64,000 nucleotides of DNA from Achromobacter sp. AONIH1 (GTDB taxonomy: Bacteria > Pseudomonadota > Gammaproteobacteria > Burkholderiales > Burkholderiaceae_B), in assembly GCF_002902905.1 (NCBI RefSeq), contig NZ_CP026124.1, positions 2,480,001-2,544,000 of the forward strand, read 5' to 3'. Each line of letters opens with the position of its first letter. The stretch's first letter is position 1. The notes under the pieces are model-generated. The model was not told the origin of the DNA. It saw only the letters and a list, made by a program, of their open reading frames with translations, and ran no database searches. Position numbers and translations under genes: made by a program. This document shows positions 18,231-27,669 of this stretch, one piece after another.

Positions 18231-20387
18231 ATGAAGCTGTCTGTAGACCTTAAGAACTGCTATGGCATCAGTGAGCTGGTGCATGAGTTTGATTTTGGTA
18301 ACACTGGTGGCTTTGCTGTTTATGCGCCAAACGGCTTCATGAAGACTTCTTTTTCAAAGACCTTTGATGATCTGGCAAAGGGCAGAGAAACTAAAGACCT
18401 GATATTTCCAGACAGGGAGCCGAGAAGAACAATTAAAGACGGTGATGGCAACGACATCGCTCCTGATTCTGTCTTCGTCGTTGAACCCTACAATGCCGAT
18501 TTTTCGTCTGAAAAAACATCATTGCTTCTAGTGAATAGTGATTCGAAGCAAAAGTACGATGATGCGCTCAAACAAATCGCAGACAAGCAATCAGATCTTT
18601 TTGCGAAACTTAAGCAGTTGTCCGGTCTGACAGGCAAAACGTTTACTCTCGAAACCGAGATTTTGAAATGCTTCGGCAAGAAGTCGCTTGCAGACTTGAT
18701 GGAGTCGTTAGAGAGGCAGATTAACGCTGGAACTCCCTCGCAGCTTTCCACTGTAGTTTATGCGGAAGTTTTCAATGACAAGACCATCGGGCTTCTCGAA
18801 TCTGGCTCGATCAAAGATCAGATAGAGGAATACATCCAGAAATACGATGAGCTAGTTTCTAAGTCCGATGTTCTTAGCAGGCGATTCAATCACCACGGCG
18901 CATCTACGGTAAATAAACAGCTTAAAGATAATGGATTTTTTGAGGCGAAACACACAGTAAATCTCAGAACCAAGGACGGAATTAAGGAGATTTCGACTGC
19001 TGATGAGCTTGCGGAAAAGATTGAGGATGAAAGAAGAAAAATTCTGACAGATAAGGATCTGGCTGCAAAATTTGATGCGATTGATAAGAAAATACAGAAC
19101 ACTGAATTGAGAAGGTTCAGGGATTACCTCTTTGATAATCAGCACATCCTTCCATATCTGAAAGACTTCAGGCGGCTTCAAAAGGATCTATGGGTTTGCT
19201 ACCTCATTGACCAAAAAGAACTCTATGGCCAGTTTTTGGAAGCCTTCAGAACCAGCAAGGTCACTATTGAAGAAGCCATTGAGCAAGCGAAGAGTGAAAG
19301 GACAGAATGGGAGGCCGTCGTTGAAGCATTCAACAAACGATTCTCTGTCCCGTTCAGGATAAGCGTCTCAAACCAGGATGATGTAATTCTAAAAGGCTCA
19401 CAGCCAGCCATTGCATTCAGGTTCAAGGATGGTGATGGTGAAGGAGAGGTCGCTAGAGAATCCTTGCTGAAGGTGCTAAGTCAAGGGGAAAGACGGGCCC
19501 TTTATATATTAAATATTCTCTTCGAAATTGAGACGAGAAGAAAGCAAGAGGCGCCCACAATTTTGGTCATTGATGATATTGCTGATTCTTTTGACTATAA
19601 GAATAAGTATGCAATTATCGAGTATCTGAAGGATATTTCGTCTTCAGGTAAGTTTCTATGCCTGTTCCTGTCGCACAATTTTGATTTTTATAGAAGTATC
19701 AGTGGAAGGCTTGGATTGCGACGCGAATGCAAGCTACATGCCGCCAAGACAGGGCGAAAGCTGAGGCTCATCGAAGAGAAATATCAAAAAAATCCTTTCA
19801 ATCATTGGAAGGATAATTTAACAATATCCGCATTCTGCATTTCGGCGATTCCATTTGTCCGAAACCTGGCTGAATACTGTGGGTGGGGTGATGAGTTTCT
19901 TAAGCTGACTTCATTGCTTCATGTTAAGCCAGATACGGATACGATGACGCTTGATGAGCTTTGTACGATTTATAAGAGAATATTGGCTGATAGACAACAG
20001 TTGACTTTGGTTCCACAAGAAAGGCTCGTAATTGACCTGATCAATGAAGAAGCGGAGGCGGTTTTTAATGCTCAGGAAGAGATGGTAGAGCTTGAAGGAA
20101 AAATTGTTCTTTCAATTGCTATTCGGCTTCTTGCGGAGCGTCATATGATCAGGGCTATTAATAATCCTATTTTTGTCGACGCGATTAAGGAGAATCAAAC
20201 GGTTAAGCTCCTTCAAGAGTATAAGAAACTGGGGGTTGGCAGGGCGGAAGATGTTTTGGTGCTTGAGCAGGTTAATCTGATGACACCTGAGAACATTCAT
20301 TTGAATTCATTCATGTATGAGCCGATCCTAGACTTGGGGATCGCTCACTTGAAGACCCTGTATTCCGAGGTCAAATCTCTACCGTGA
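18231..20387 (+). CDS. SMC/ABC-type AAA ATPase with variant Walker A, candidate defence protein
   Basis: Large ATPase of 718 residues. The N-terminal nucleotide motif reads YAPNGFMKTSFSK, where the usual glycine before Lys-Thr is Met. A long charged helical middle (about 100-390) is probably coiled coil. The ABC-like signature LSQGERRAL and Walker B ILVIDDIADSFD follow at about 420-465, then LSHNFDFYRSI. The C-terminal 220 residues are unassigned. Overall layout resembles RloC/PrrC and other phage-exclusion ATPases, but no nuclease motif is recognised. The start is ATG 18231 after AAGGA, past the terminator. GC is low and codon use foreign. Defence role is inferred from the fold and the island. 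Confidence 0.72.
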   Translation: MKLSVDLKNCYGISELVHEFDFGNTGGFAVYAPNGFMKTSFSKTFDDLAKGRETKDLIFPDREPRRTIKDGDGNDIAPDSVFVVEPYNADFSSEKTSLLLVNSDSKQKYDDALKQIADKQSDLFAKLKQLSGLTGKTFTLETEILKCFGKKSLADLMESLERQINAGTPSQLSTVVYAEVFNDKTIGLLESGSIKDQIEEYIQKYDELVSKSDVLSRRFNHHGASTVNKQLKDNGFFEAKHTVNLRTKDGIKEISTADELAEKIEDERRKILTDKDLAAKFDAIDKKIQNTELRRFRDYLFDNQHILPYLKDFRRLQKDLWVCYLIDQKELYGQFLEAFRTSKVTIEEAIEQAKSERTEWEAVVEAFNKRFSVPFRISVSNQDDVILKGSQPAIAFRFKDGDGEGEVARESLLKVLSQGERRALYILNILFEIETRRKQEAPTILVIDDIADSFDYKNKYAIIEYLKDISSSGKFLCLFLSHNFDFYRSISGRLGLRRECKLHAAKTGRKLRLIEEKYQKNPFNHWKDNLTISAFCISAIPFVRNLAEYCGWGDEFLKLTSLLHVKPDTDTMTLDELCTIYKRILADRQQLTLVPQERLVIDLINEEAEAVFNAQEEMVELEGKIVLSIAIRLLAERHMIRAINNPIFVDAIKENQTVKLLQEYKKLGVGRAEDVLVLEQVNLMTPENIHLNSFMYEPILDLGIAHLKTLYSEVKSLP

Positions 20388-20404
20388 GGAAAGGAAGGCG
20401 CCCA

Positions 20405-20599
20405 CTAGTTTGCCTTTGCTTCGGCAGAATCGTATAAGTTTCTCTCTTTTCCATTTGCGGCAGCGTTGTCTTTCTTCTCGATTTCGGCGAAGACGATCTC
20501 TGCAGTCAGAAGGCGGCCACTGCGTTTTTCTTGCTCGCCGATTCTTAGAAGTTCTATCAGAGCTTGTTGTTCATAGGGGTCGAATTTAGAGTCGCTCAT
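20405..20599 (-). CDS. Small antitoxin-like protein, 64 residues
   Basis: MSDSKFDPYEQQALIELLRIGEQEKRSGRLLTAEIVFAEIEKKD... The pattern of an acidic helical stretch with SGRLLTAEIVFAEI recalls the C-terminal part of ParD/RelB-type antitoxins, but no partner toxin gene is adjacent. Start ATG 20599 has AAGG upstream on the minus strand. It is convergent with the large ATPase, 17 bases apart. It could instead be a small regulator; confidence in function is low. Confidence 0.45.
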   Translation of the reverse strand: MSDSKFDPYEQQALIELLRIGEQEKRSGRLLTAEIVFAEIEKKDNAAANGKERNLYDSAEAKAN

Positions 20600-20727
20600 A
20601 CCTTGAGGTCCTGTGGCGTGTGGCTGTATAGTATGGGGCTAGATTTTTCAAACAGGCAGTAGGGATCGGAGGTCGGCAACGCTAGGTAGAAATCGTCATG
20701 GATAGCTTCGCTGCACAAGTGGAAGAG

Positions 20728-20747
20728 TTGTGCGAAATGTTGTGCGA
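20728..20747 (+). repeat. Right-end TTGTGC repeat pair (candidate recombinase arm site)
   Basis: TTGTGCGA-N4-TTGTGCGA, the same spacing and orientation as the pair at 9993-10012. It lies about 90 bases inside the right junction. Confidence 0.5.
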
Positions 20748-20800
20748 GAAATCGGCGCTTATGTGCAGATTCGGCTCGTTGGGTCAGCTTTTACTTAAAT

Positions 20801-20809
20801 AAATCAACG
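20801..20809 (+). repeat. Right copy of island-end 9-mer AAATCAACG
   Basis: Direct repeat of 9970-9978, about 30 bases inside the right junction. Confidence 0.45.
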
Positions 20810-20839
20810 AGTGCAAAGCTTTCTCCACCGTTCGTACAA

Positions 20840-21815
20840 GGCGCAGCAGGATGCCTTCCTGCCCTATGTCGAAAGCGGCCTGTTCACCTTCATCGGCGCG
20901 ACCACCGAGAACCCCTCGTTCGAGGTCAACTCGGCCTTGCTGTCGCGGGCGCGGGTCTACGTGCTGCAATCGCTCACGCCCGAGGAACTGCAACTGCTGG
21001 TCGACCGCGCCATCGCGGCCTTCAACGACGGCCTGGAGGCCGGCGCCGCCATGCGCGTCGAGCCGGACGCGCGCGAGCAGCTGGCGGCCTGGGCCGACGG
21101 CGACGCGCGCCGGCTGATCAGCGCGGTGGAAGTGGTGGCCGAATCGGCCCAGTCCGCCGGACGCGACAGCGTGGACGCGGCCTGGCTGGAAATCGCGCTA
21201 TCGCAGAACCTGCGGCGCTTCGACAAGGGCGGCGACGCCTTCTACGACCAGATCAGCGCCCTGCACAAGGCGGTGCGCGGCTCGAATCCGGACGCGGCGC
21301 TGTACTGGTTCTGCCGCATGATCGATGGCGGCGCCGATCCCAAATACCTGTCGCGCCGGCTGGTGCGCATGGCGGTCGAGGACATCGGCCTGGCCGATCC
21401 GCGCGCCACCGACCTGGCCGTCAACGGCGCCGACATCTACGAGCGGCTGGGCTCGCCCGAAGGCGAGTTGGCGCTGGCCCAGGCGGTGGTCTACATGGCC
21501 TGCGCCGCCAAGTCCAACGCCGTCTACAACGCCTACAACCAGGCCCGCAAGTTCGCGGCCGAGCACGGTAGCGCGCCGGTGCCCATCCACTTGCGCAATG
21601 CGCCGACCAAGCTGATGAAGCAGTTGGGCCACGGCAAGGCCTATCGCTACGCCCACGACGAGCCGCATGGCTACGCCGCCGCCGAGCAGTATTTCCCCGA
21701 TGGATTGAATCCTTCCTTCTACCGGCCGACCGACCGCGGCCTGGAGGCTAAAATCCAGCAAAAGCTGGCATTCCTGCGCGAGCTGGACGCACAGGAACGC
21801 GCCAAGAAACGGTAA
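20840..21815 (+). pseudogene. rarA: Host rarA, 3' part (split by the island)
   Basis: Codes for the C-terminal two thirds of host RarA from ..KAQQDAFLPYVESG through the sensor region, the lid and the tetramerisation domain (HLRNAPTKLMKQLGHG) to the stop at 21815. The frame could be entered from a GTG at 20811 inside the island, but the Walker A and B motifs are on the other fragment. Any product would be a truncated protein lacking ATPase activity; it might still oligomerise. GC and codon use are those of the host. Confidence 0.92.
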
Positions 21816-23207
<1,392 letters not shown>

Positions 23208-23267
23208 GCGCGGGCGGCTGACATCGGCCTCCTGCATCCGGCTATCGTCCGGACGCAGGGAAAAATG

Positions 23268-23296
23268 ACGGACTCCCTCGGGAGTCCGTTTTTTTT
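23268..23296 (+). terminator. Rho-independent terminator after serS
   Basis: ACGGACTCCC-TC-GGGAGTCCGT stem of ten pairs followed by eight T. Confidence 0.92.
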
Positions 23297-23513
23297 ATGC
23301 TCGGAACACAAGCCCGGTTTTATTCACCCATATCGGCTTGTGCGATGTGCGGGCCAGCCATATTCCTGTCGTTTTTGCTGATTAATCTGCGTGGATAAGT
23401 GCTTGGTTCAAATGTTAATAATTGTGTAATCCGATATAAGGGCCGGATAGTTGCGGCACAATACGCAGGCGTATACACGCATCATTCACTTATAAATAAC
23501 AAAGGAGTTATCC

Positions 23514-23762
23514 ATGACTTCAAGAATGATTGGAGATTTTCGCGTGAGATGCTCGGTGGCTCAGGAAGAGAACCAGGGCTACCGCGTGGAGATCTGGACT
23601 CGCCGCATCGGCGGCAGTGCGCCGGAAAAATGCTGGACGGTGCCCGGACAGGAGCCGTTCGCGACCTTGGACGAGGCGGAGCAGGAAAGCCGCAATCTGT
23701 TCGAAGAAATCAACGGCGTGCGTTTCAACGGTGAACCGGAGTTTGCTCATGCGTCCGCATAA
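23514..23762 (+). CDS. Hypothetical protein, 82 residues
   Basis: MTSRMIGDFRVRCSVAQEENQGYRVEIWTRRIGG... with an AAAGGAG ribosome site just upstream of ATG 23514. A compact beta-rich basic N-terminus and acidic C-terminus (DEAEQESRNLFEEING). No family recognised. The 250 bases upstream are AT-rich and non-coding, consistent with a dedicated promoter. Confidence 0.65.
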   Translation: MTSRMIGDFRVRCSVAQEENQGYRVEIWTRRIGGSAPEKCWTVPGQEPFATLDEAEQESRNLFEEINGVRFNGEPEFAHASA

Positions 23763-23907
23763 TGGTTGGTGGCGGGCGTCGAGCGCGCCCCGTCGGTGGA
23801 TCGATCTGGTCCAGGAGCCGTCGCGTTGGGAAGGCGGCAAGGTTCAGCAGGCGCCCTTGGCGAAGCCGGCCGTTGCCGGTAAGCCGCTGCCGGTCCCTGC
23901 TGTCTGA
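23749..23907 (+). CDS. Possible small protein, 52 residues
   Basis: ATG 23749 overlaps the end of the preceding gene by 14 bases and has GGAG nine bases upstream. The product is MRPHNGWWRASSAPRRWIDLVQEP..., Pro- and Trp-containing, no family. Overlap suggests translational coupling, but coding status is uncertain. Confidence 0.35.
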   Translation: MRPHNGWWRASSAPRRWIDLVQEPSRWEGGKVQQAPLAKPAVAGKPLPVPAV

Positions 23908-23987
23908 TTCGTCCCTACCGTCGGGCGACCGGACATCGCCCTGACACCCGGCGCATCAGCTCACGAGCGGCGTTGCCGCCCTGCTCG

Positions 23988-24017
23988 AAAAAAAGCCACT
24001 CGAAAGAGTGGCTTTTT
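23988..24017. terminator. Bidirectional rho-independent terminator
   Basis: AAAAAAGCCACTC-GAAA-GAGTGGCTTTTT. It serves the plus-strand small genes and the convergent minus-strand gene at 24036-24374. Confidence 0.88.
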
Positions 24018-24035
24018 GCTTGGCTGCGCGCCGGA

Positions 24036-24374
24036 TCAGCGGCGGTGGCCGTGACCGTGCCCCCAATCGCCGTGACGGTAATAGCCGCCACGATCGTGCC
24101 AGTAGCGGCCGCCGCCGCGGTAGTACACCGGCGCGGGATAGATCACGGGCGGCGCGACATAGACGGGCGCGGGCCGGTAATAGACAGGCGGGGGCGGCGC
24201 GTAGACGGGCGCCGGCGCCACGTACACGGGTGGGGGCGGCGCCACGTAGACGGGAGCGGCCGGGTAGACGACGCCCGGCACGCCGATGGATATGCCCACG
24301 TCCACGCGAGCCATGGCCGCGCTGGATATCACCAGGCCGGCGGCGGTCGCGCCAGCGATAAGCCATTTGTTCAT
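24036..24374 (-). CDS. Secreted Pro/Tyr/Val-rich protein
   Basis: Protein of 112 residues with a signal peptide (MNKWLIAGATAAGLVISSAAMA) followed by repeated YVAPPP/VYAPPP units (about 45-90) and a Gly/His/Arg-rich tail (GDWGHGHGHRR). The longer frame to 24404 is rejected because the signal peptide starts at ATG 24374. Low-complexity periplasmic or surface proteins of this type are common in Bordetella and Achromobacter; function unknown. The His-rich tail could bind metal. Confidence 0.75.
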   Translation of the reverse strand: MNKWLIAGATAAGLVISSAAMARVDVGISIGVPGVVYPAAPVYVAPPPPVYVAPAPVYAPPPPVYYRPAPVYVAPPVIYPAPVYYRGGGRYWHDRGGYYRHGDWGHGHGHRR

Positions 24375-24661
24375 GTTGCACCTGCCCGCTGCGTGACGCA
24401 GCAAAGTTGAGTATTTGTCGACGCTATTTTCCCGCCTTTCATCGCGGAATTGGTAAGCGCAGCCTGCGCAATAGCGACAATACGCAACCGTCCCCCAGTG
24501 TTATGGCGTGGCTGTGTTGCGTTGCCGCATTCATTTTTCGCCCTGGTAAACCCTGAGCTGAAATCGACTGAAATGCGGCGGAATACCGCTGATTCCTGCC
24601 GGTGAGTTACAGGCAGTCACCATCTGGAGAGCGGTCGCGACGGCAGGCGCGGGCAGCGCGC

Positions 24662-25171
24662 TCAGTCTTCCTGCAGCCCGTCCTGCCGGCGGCGGAATTC
24701 CACTACCCATACCCAGGGGTTGGCCGCCCAGGCATGGGTGCCGTAGCGTTCGCACCAATTGAGCGCGAAGGCGGTCTGCAGGGGCACGCCAGGCAGCAGC
24801 GACGACGAATGATAGAGCGCCAGCGTGCCCTCGGCGCGGGCGTCGGCTTCGGACAGGCTTTGCAGGCGCTGGATGCGCACGCCTACGACCACCGCGCTGG
24901 CGAAGGGCGTGCCCGATTCATCGGCAAGCAGGATGCTCTCGCCGGACTTGCCGTAGGGACAGCTGATCCAGGACGAGGTCTTGCGCAGTTCGGCCGATCC
25001 TTTGCGGGACGGTCCCATGGCCACCCACTTGCCGGAGTCCGATGCGTCGGCATACCAGATCGTGGTGGGCTGGGTGGGCTGGGGTTTGACGATGCGTCGC
25101 GTCTGTACTTTGTAGCCGTCCAGAATCGCTTGCTTGAGAGGCTCGCTGAATTGGAGTACCTGCCGTTTCAT
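24662..25171 (-). CDS. ASCH-like phage-type protein
   Basis: Protein of 169 residues starting MKRQVLQFSEPLKQAILDGYKVQTRRIV, the opening pattern of phage-associated ASCH-domain proteins, and ending NPWVWVVEFRRR as they do. ASCH domains bind RNA or modified nucleic acid. The longer frame to 25267 is rejected in favour of ATG 25171. It has no phage neighbours here, so it may be a stranded cargo gene. Confidence 0.65.
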   Translation of the reverse strand: MKRQVLQFSEPLKQAILDGYKVQTRRIVKPQPTQPTTIWYADASDSGKWVAMGPSRKGSAELRKTSSWISCPYGKSGESILLADESGTPFASAVVVGVRIQRLQSLSEADARAEGTLALYHSSSLLPGVPLQTAFALNWCERYGTHAWAANPWVWVVEFRRRQDGLQED

Positions 25172-25374
25172 ACGTTTGTTTTTCCCCTCGCAGTCAACGC
25201 TGGTGTGCGAATGGCGCCGCCGCCGGGCGTTCCGTATCGCGCGTCGGGTGCATCTCGGCCGGGGCACGCAAAGAGTATGCCGCCTGGCGCGTCCGGTGTC
25301 AGGCGCGTTGCGACATTTTTTATCTTTGATGTTGGGTCATGGGGTATTCGCGGGCTTGTTTGTATACTGGACCC

Positions 25375-25572
25375 ATGAACACAAACCTGCACAATCTCAA
25401 GCCCGGTTACTACTGGTACACCATGGCCAATGATCCGCTGGCCGTGATCCACATCCACGACGACGGCGGCGCCACGCTCATGGGCACCGATTACCGCCTG
25501 ACGCCCGAAGGCGTGGCCGACATGGTCCGCCAGGGCGAGCGCTTCTTCTGGATCGAACCGCCCCAGGCCTGA
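25375..25572 (+). CDS. Hypothetical protein, 65 residues
   Basis: MNTNLHNLKPGYYWYTMANDPLAVIHIHDDGG... ending RFFWIEPPQA. A compact globular-looking sequence without membrane or signal segments and without a recognised family. ATG 25375 is chosen over an upstream start at 25339. It lies 42 bases before the amidohydrolase gene on the same strand and may share its transcript. Confidence 0.6.
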   Translation: MNTNLHNLKPGYYWYTMANDPLAVIHIHDDGGATLMGTDYRLTPEGVADMVRQGERFFWIEPPQA

Positions 25573-25614
25573 TCCGGCTGGCCGGCGGCGCATGCCGCCG
25601 GCGGGATATTCCCC

Positions 25615-26814
25615 ATGACCGATTTGCTGCTGAAGAATGTCCGGTCGCCGGATGGAAGGCGCGTGGACGTCGCGATCCGGCAGGGCCGTATCGCGGCCCT
25701 GGGCGAGAACGTCGGCTTGGCGCCCGAATGGCGCGCGTTGCCGGTGGAAGAGGGCGGCGGCGCCTTGCTGCTGCCTGGCCTGGTCGAAGGCCATGCCCAT
25801 CTGGACAAGACCACCTGGGGATCGTCCTGGTACGTCAATGACGTGGGTTCGGCGCTGACGGACCGCATCGACAATGAGCGCGATTGGCGGGCCGCCAGCG
25901 GCCACGACGCCCATGTGCATTCGCAGGCCTTGGCGCTGGCCTTCCTGCGGCTGGGCACGACGCGCATCCGCACCCATGTGGACGTGGATACCGAAGCGGG
26001 CCTGCGGCACCTTGACGGCGTGCTGGCCACGCGCGAGGCGCTCGCGGGCCGGGTCGACATCCAGATCGTGGCGTTTCCGCAGTCCGGGCTGCTCATCCGG
26101 CCGGGCACGGCGGAACTGCTGGACCGCGCGCTGGCGGCTGGCGCCGATGTGCTCGGCGGACTGGATCCCTGTGCCATCGACCGCGATCCGGCGCGTTCCC
26201 TGGATCTGCTTTTCGATCTGGCCGAGCGCCACGGCAAGCCGCTGGACATACATTTGCACGAGCCCGGCGAGCTGGGGGCCTTCACGCTCGACCTGATGCT
26301 GGATCGCTGCCAGGCGCTGGGCATGGCCGGCCGGCTCGTGGTCAGCCACGCGTTCTGCCTGGGCGCCCTGGACGCGCGCCGGCTGGACGGATTGCTGACG
26401 CGTCTGGCCGCGCTGGACGTGGCGCTGCTCACCACCGCGCCGCCGTCGCGGCCGGTGCCGTCGGTGCGCGCCTGCCGCGAGGCGGGCGTGACGATCTTCG
26501 GCGGCAACGACGGCATACGCGACACCTGGTCGCCTTATGGCGAACCCGATATGCTGGCGCGCGCCATGCTGATCGGGATGCGCAACGACCTGCGCCGCGA
26601 CGAGGAAATCGGCTGGGCCCTGGAGTGCGTGACGACATCCTCCGCGCGCGCCTGCGGCTTCGCCGATTACGGCCTGACGCCGGGCGCGCGCGCCGACCTG
26701 GCGCTGGTGGACGCGAGCTGCGCGGCCGAGGCCGTGGCGCAGCGCGCGCCGCGCAGGCTGGTGCTGACCGGTGGCGTGGTGGTCGCCCGCTACGGGCTGG
26801 ACGCCGCCAGCTGA
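25615..26814 (+). CDS. Cytosine-deaminase-like amidohydrolase
   Basis: Amidohydrolase of 399 residues in the cytosine deaminase branch. The metal site is seen in EGHAHLDKT (His-x-His), TRIRTHVDVD, IHLHEPGE and VSHAFCLG, and the catalytic Asp lies in FGGNDGIRD. Members deaminate cytosine, isoguanine or other N-heterocycles, or hydrolyse cyclic ureas; the substrate cannot be fixed. Convergent with the SDR gene downstream. Confidence 0.82.
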   Translation: MTDLLLKNVRSPDGRRVDVAIRQGRIAALGENVGLAPEWRALPVEEGGGALLLPGLVEGHAHLDKTTWGSSWYVNDVGSALTDRIDNERDWRAASGHDAHVHSQALALAFLRLGTTRIRTHVDVDTEAGLRHLDGVLATREALAGRVDIQIVAFPQSGLLIRPGTAELLDRALAAGADVLGGLDPCAIDRDPARSLDLLFDLAERHGKPLDIHLHEPGELGAFTLDLMLDRCQALGMAGRLVVSHAFCLGALDARRLDGLLTRLAALDVALLTTAPPSRPVPSVRACREAGVTIFGGNDGIRDTWSPYGEPDMLARAMLIGMRNDLRRDEEIGWALECVTTSSARACGFADYGLTPGARADLALVDASCAAEAVAQRAPRRLVLTGGVVVARYGLDAAS

Positions 26815-26831
26815 ACCGGCGGCGCGCGGCC

Positions 26832-27605
26832 TCAGGCCGCGATGGCCGGCAGCCCGCTCATGCCGGGACGCCAGCCCAGCGTCGCGCGGGCGCGCGCCGT
26901 GCTCACTTCCGATTCGTCCTCGGCGATATTGAACACGCCGCCGCCATGGCGCAGCGCCAGCAGCGCCGCCCAGGCGGCGCCTTCCACATGCAGCGCGTTC
27001 GTCGCGGGCCGGGCGGTCGCGCCGGTGCCGGGACCATACAGCCGGCCGTAACGCAGCACCGTGCCCGTGATGCCGGGCGCGCCCAGCACCTGTCGTTCCA
27101 GTGCAACCACGCCCATCACGCTGACGCGGCGGTCGCCCTGAGCGTCCAGGTCCAGCGCTTGTGCCTCGTCGCAGGGGCGGGCCGCCTGCGGTGCATATAT
27201 CCAATCGATGCTCTGGGCCACCAGCGTTTCGCTGCCGGCGGCCAGCGCCGCAGCGACCAGGTTGCGCGTGCCTTCGTCGCGGATGCGCGCATTGCGCCGC
27301 GCGGCCTCGCCGGCGCGGGCGGGGTCGCCCAGCAGCGCCAGATCGGTCAGCTGGTGCATGACATGGCGCGGCCGGATGCGGGCGAGCGTGGTTCGCAAGG
27401 CGGCCGAGTCGAACACATCCACTACGACGGGCGTCGCGCCGGCGGCTTCGAGGGCCGCGCAGCGATCGGCGTTGCGGGTGGCGCCATGCACCTCGTAGCC
27501 GGCCGCGCGCAGCAGGGGGATCAGCGCCGTGCCAATGGCGCCCGTGGCGCCCGCCAGGAAAATTCGGTCTTGCATTGCGATGGCCCCATGGGATCCGTTG
27601 TTCAT
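26832..27605 (-). CDS. NAD(P)-dependent epimerase/dehydratase-like SDR
   Basis: Extended short-chain dehydrogenase of 257 residues. The Rossmann motif GATGAIG sits near the N-terminus. The usual Tyr-x3-Lys catalytic pair is not obvious, so it may be an atypical or NmrA-like member. An internal ATG at 27575 (MQDRIFLAGATG) is an alternative start. It is divergent from the MocR-type regulator, which probably controls it through the operator at 27626-27647. Confidence 0.75.
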   Translation of the reverse strand: MNNGSHGAIAMQDRIFLAGATGAIGTALIPLLRAAGYEVHGATRNADRCAALEAAGATPVVVDVFDSAALRTTLARIRPRHVMHQLTDLALLGDPARAGEAARRNARIRDEGTRNLVAAALAAGSETLVAQSIDWIYAPQAARPCDEAQALDLDAQGDRRVSVMGVVALERQVLGAPGITGTVLRYGRLYGPGTGATARPATNALHVEGAAWAALLALRHGGGVFNIAEDESEVSTARARATLGWRPGMSGLPAIAA

Positions 27606-27625
27606 GCCGCCAGAATAGGGCTACC

Positions 27626-27647
27626 ATGGCTCAGTTGAAAGAGCCAT
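27626..27647. promoter_or_regulatory. Candidate operator in the SDR/MocR divergent promoter
   Basis: ATGGCTC-N8-GAGCCAT, a perfect 7-bp inverted repeat in the 64-base gap between the divergent genes. Placement suggests binding by the MocR-family regulator; this is inference. Confidence 0.5.
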
Positions 27648-27669
27648 ATCTGTACAAGAATACTGGTCC

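Larger units (their letters stand above)
9952..20839. mobile_element. Genomic island inserted in rarA (candidate defence element)
   Basis: 10,888 bp of markedly lower-GC DNA inserted at the Walker B codons of host rarA. Deleting it restores the rarA frame exactly. The junctions share ACAA within a wider 10-of-14 match (9938-9951 against 20826-20839: CACCG...ACAA in both). Both ends carry a spaced TTGTGC repeat pair and AAATCAACG. Cargo: GHKL-nuclease fusion, two minus-strand ORFs, a complete second rarA, PIN-like zinc-ribbon protein with a small ORF, lipoprotein, membrane protein, large ATPase and an antitoxin-like ORF. No integrase, transposase or replication gene is present, so it is probably moved in trans or is fixed. 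Confidence 0.85.

Noticed and set aside
20811..21815. Treating the 334-codon frame from GTG 20811 as an intact gene
   Set aside because: The first codons come from island DNA, and Walker A and B lie on the separate 5' fragment. It is the 3' part of the split rarA.
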